Positions 61,446 to 64,000 of a stretch of 64,000 bases of DNA are shown here, in pieces. Each line of letters begins with the position of its first letter. Within the stretch, counting starts at the first letter, position 1. Source of the stretch: Arthrobacter sp. Soil762 (lineage in GTDB: Bacteria; Actinomycetota; Actinomycetes; Actinomycetales; Micrococcaceae). The position numbers and the translations under genes are program-made. Location of the stretch: positions 222,343 through 286,342 of the forward strand of contig NZ_LMSG01000018.1 of the NCBI RefSeq assembly GCF_001428335.1, in the 5' to 3' direction. The notes below the pieces were generated by a model, which saw nothing but the letters and a program-made list of their open reading frames with translations, had not been told where the DNA came from and searched no databases.

Positions 61446-61724
61446 CAGGGCGGCGCCTTGCAACAGCGGGGCGGCACCGGATTTACGCCCGCAACTCCCG
61501 ATCAATCCATTCCATGCGGGCCCGCACCAACTGGAAACGCAGGTCACCAGGTCCGGTCAATCGTGCCAAAGATTTTGGGAGTTGCAACGACCGTGCCGTC
61601 CCTGTCGAAGCAGCAGCACCCGGCTGGATCCCCAGGGCGTCATGGAATCCTTCGCCTGCAGCACAGTGAGGTGTGACACCGGACTTCAGCCCGCCTCGAC
61701 GGTAGTCAGACGTGGTTGTCCTGG
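61446..61724. other. Intergenic stretch without a clear gene
   Basis: These 279 bp hold short ORFs in several frames but none with good codon use and ribosome binding site. GCAACTCCC (61491-61499) and GGGAGTTGC (61577-61585) are inverted repeats 77 bp apart. The stretch may contain a terminator for clpC or an old remnant. Confidence 0.5.
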
Positions 61725-64000
61725 TCAGCTCGCGGCCGGCAGTGCGTCCGGGATCCGGGGTTTCGTGTTTCCTGCGAAGGTGAACTGCGCGTCGTCGCCG
61801 TCGCCGTCAACGTCCACCACAACAATGTCGCCCGGGTGGATCTCTCCGACGAGGATCTTCTCGGAGAGCTGGTCTTCGATCTCGCGCTGGATGGTGCGGC
61901 GCAGCGGCCGCGCACCCATGGCCGGGTCATACCCGCGGGTTGCCAGCAGCACCTTGGCTGCGGTGGTGAGCTCGATACCCATGTCCTTGTCTGCCAGGCG
62001 CTGCTCCAGGCGGCCGATCATCAGGTCCACGATCTGGATGATCTCCTCCTGGGTCAGCTGGGGGAACACGATGACGTCGTCAACACGGTTCAGGAACTCG
62101 GGGCGGAAGTGCTGCTTGAGCTCCTCCGTGACCCGGGCGCGCATCCGGTTGTAGCCGGTCTGCGTGTCCGTGCCGGACTGGAAGCCGGTGGCAACGCTCT
62201 TGGAGATGTCCCGGGTGCCCAGGTTGGTGGTCATGATGATCACCGTGTTCTTGAAGTCCACCACCCGGCCATGGGAGTCGGTCAGGCGGCCGTCTTCCAG
62301 GATTTGCAGGAGTGAGTTGAAGAGGTCAGCGTGCGCCTTCTCCACCTCGTCGAACAGGACCACGGAGAACGGACGACGCCGGACCTTCTCGGTCAGCTGG
62401 CCGCCTTCGTCGTAACCGACGTAGCCCGGAGGGGCACCGAAGAGCCGCGACACCGTGTGCTTCTCCGAGTACTCGGACATGTCCAGCGTGATGAGGGCGT
62501 CCTCGTCACCGAACAGGAAGTCGGCCAGGGCCTTGGCGAGTTCGGTCTTGCCGACGCCGGTGGGGCCGGCGAAGATGAACGAGCCGCCGGGACGCTTGGG
62601 GTCCTTCAGGCCTGCACGGGTGCGGCGGATGGCCCGCGAAACCGACCTAATCGCCTCGTCCTGGCCCACCACGCGCTGGTGCAGTTCGTCTTCCATCTTC
62701 AGCAGACGGCTGGATTCTTCCTCGGTCAGCTTGAAGACCGGGATGCCGGTGGCGTTCGCCAGCACCTCGGCGATCAGTTCCTCATCAACTTCGGAGATGT
62801 CGTCCAGGCCGCCGGTCTTCCAGTGGCGTTCCTTCTCTCTACGCTGCGCGACGAGCTTCTGCTCCTGGTCGCGCAGCCCTGCGGCACCCTCGTAGTCCTC
62901 CGCATCCAACGCGGACTCCTTCTCCATTTTCAGGGCAGCGATGCGCTCGTCCATCGCCTTGAGCTCCGGCGGTGCGCTCATGCGCCGGATACGCAGCCGG
63001 GCGCCGGCCTCATCGATCAGGTCGATGGCCTTGTCCGGCAGGAAGCGGTCCGAGATGTAACGCTCCGAGAGGTTCGCGGCGGCCACCAGGGCGCCGTCGG
63101 TGATGGTGACCCGGTGGTGTGCCTCGTACCGGTCGCGCAGGCCCTTGAGGATCTCGATCGCGTGCGCGACGGAGGGCTCCTTGACCTGGATCGGCTGGAA
63201 GCGGCGCTCCAGGGCAGCATCCTTCTCGATGTGCTTGCGGTAGTCATCGAGCGTGGTCGCACCAATGGTCTGCAGCTCGCCCCGGGCCAGCAACGGCTTC
63301 AGGATCGAAGCCGCATCGATCGCACCCTCGGCCGCACCGGCACCGACAAGGGTGTGGATCTCATCAATGAACAAAAGAATATCCCCGCGGGTGCGGATCT
63401 CCTTCAGGACCTTCTTCAGACGCTCCTCGAAGTCACCGCGGTACCGGGAACCGGCCACCACGGAGCCCAGGTCCAGCGTGTACAGCTGCTTGTCCTTGAG
63501 AGTCTCCGGGACATCGCCGCGGACGATGGCCTGGGCGAGGCCTTCGACGACGGCGGTCTTGCCGACGCCGGGCTCACCGATCAGGACCGGGTTGTTCTTG
63601 GTGCGGCGCGAAAGGACCTGCATGACGCGTTCCATCTCGGACTCGCGTCCGATCACCGGGTCCAGCTTGTTCTCGCGCGCAGCCTGGGTGAGGTTGCGGC
63701 CGAACTGGTCCAGCACCACGGAACCGGCGGGAGTGCCTTCGGCCTGGCCCGGGACTGGGTCTGCACCCGTGGTCTCCTTGCCCTGGTAGCCCGAGAGGAG
63801 CTGGATGACCTGCTGGCGGACCCTGTCCGGGTCCGCGCCGAGTTTGACCAGAACCTGCGCGGCAACGCCCTCACCCTCGCGGATGAGGCCCAGCAGGATG
63901 TGCTCCGTGCCGATGTAGTTGTGGCCCAGCTGCAGGGCCTCCCGGAGCGCGAGCTCCAGCACCTTCTTGGCCCGCGGAGTGAACGGGATGTGGCCGGACG
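61725..64000 (-). CDS. clpC: ClpC ATPase, N-terminus outside the window
   Basis: ClpC is the AAA+ unfoldase that feeds ClpP and, in actinobacteria, is essential. About 758 residues are present; the first ~70 lie beyond the window edge. Visible: Clp_N repeat ([13 protein letters not shown]), first AAA domain with GEPGVGKT, then a UVR-type middle domain ([20 protein letters not shown]), second AAA domain with GPTGVGKT and LFDEVEKAH, and the [15 protein letters not shown] loop. Typical ClpC rather than ClpB because the coiled-coil middle is short. C-terminal D2-small and acidic tail are complete. Confidence 0.95.
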   Translation of the reverse strand, partial: SGHIPFTPRAKKVLELALREALQLGHNYIGTEHILLGLIREGEGVAAQVLVKLGADPDRVRQQVIQLLSGYQGKETTGADPVPGQAEGTPAGSVVLDQFGRNLTQAARENKLDPVIGRESEMERVMQVLSRRTKNNPVLIGEPGVGKTAVVEGLAQAIVRGDVPETLKDKQLYTLDLGSVVAGSRYRGDFEERLKKVLKEIRTRGDILLFIDEIHTLVGAGAAEGAIDAASILKPLLARGELQTIGATTLDDYRKHIEKDAALERRFQPIQVKEPSVAHAIEILKGLRDRYEAHHRVTITDGALVAAANLSERYISDRFLPDKAIDLIDEAGARLRIRRMSAPPELKAMDERIAALKMEKESALDAEDYEGAAGLRDQEQKLVAQRREKERHWKTGGLDDISEVDEELIAEVLANATGIPVFKLTEEESSRLLKMEDELHQRVVGQDEAIRSVSRAIRRTRAGLKDPKRPGGSFIFAGPTGVGKTELAKALADFLFGDEDALITLDMSEYSEKHTVSRLFGAPPGYVGYDEGGQLTEKVRRRPFSVVLFDEVEKAHADLFNSLLQILEDGRLTDSHGRVVDFKNTVIIMTTNLGTRDISKSVATGFQSGTDTQTGYNRMRARVTEELKQHFRPEFLNRVDDVIVFPQLTQEEIIQIVDLMIGRLEQRLADKDMGIELTTAAKVLLATRGYDPAMGARPLRRTIQREIEDQLSEKILVGEIHPGDIVVVDVDGDGDDAQFTFAGNTKPRIPDALPAAS

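Noticed and set aside
61491..61585. GCAACTCCC inverted repeats as insertion-sequence ends
   Set aside because: Only 9 bp match, no target duplication and no transposase sequence lies between or near them.

Overview
The window reads as the chromosome of a high-GC actinobacterium of the Arthrobacter/Pseudarthrobacter type. The evidence is the strongly GC-biased third codon positions, frequent GTG/TTG starts, genes linked by ATGA or TGATG overlaps, a menaquinone (men) cluster, an IniB/IniA/IniC-like dynamin locus, a class E sortase motif (LAxTG) and a Zur-controlled zinc-free ribosomal protein L36. I could run no database searches; names rest on motifs and family knowledge.

Layout. 1-3.8 kb: end of an IniB-like gene and two coupled dynamin-like GTPases. 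3.9-9.8 kb: small membrane proteins, menB-menE-menA, a VOC protein and a CPBP protease. 10.0-12.6 kb: TetR regulator divergent from an SDR and a PhzF protein. 12.9-15.5 kb: Mn/Zn-type ABC importer, apparently leaderless and DtxR/MntR-controlled. 15.6-18.9 kb: DUF4097/ribbon-helix-helix pair and an ABC-F protein. 19.0-22.2 kb: nirB-nirD nitrite reductase with a small upstream gene. 22.4-26.4 kb: amino-acid permease, dienelactone hydrolase, CsbD, SRPBCC and pentapeptide-repeat proteins.

26.4-39.9 kb is a dispersed phenylacetate/beta-oxidation regulon: thiolase, enoyl-CoA hydratase, 3-hydroxyacyl-CoA dehydrogenase, PaaZ, PaaI, PaaK and a PaaR-like TetR regulator. Four similar palindromes sit at its promoters. 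An esterase, a phosphatase and a LAxTG-anchored serine protease lie between these genes. 40.0-45.2 kb holds pta and ackA, separated by a Zur-box module with L36-2 and a CobW-family protein that has lost its P-loop. 45.3-54 kb: GNAT, SRPBCC, S9 peptidase, a candidate structured small RNA, LCP ligase, low-molecular-weight phosphatase, CHRD protein and a DUF305 remnant. 53.8-55.4 kb: MFS exporter with a metal-sensing ArsR. 55.6-60.6 kb: a five-gene operon pairing a DUF6421-like putative metalloprotein and an SDR with an amino-acid ABC importer. The window ends with a DsbA-like protein and most of clpC.

The most unusual content is intergenic. One palindromic repeat family has five copies, built on CGATTGCTCCGTAAC-type arms. 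A second is built from GCTCTCTCAC boxes always spaced exactly 32 bp. Some palindromes run into coding sequence and supply the last codons and stop signals of pta, ackA and a dienelactone hydrolase.
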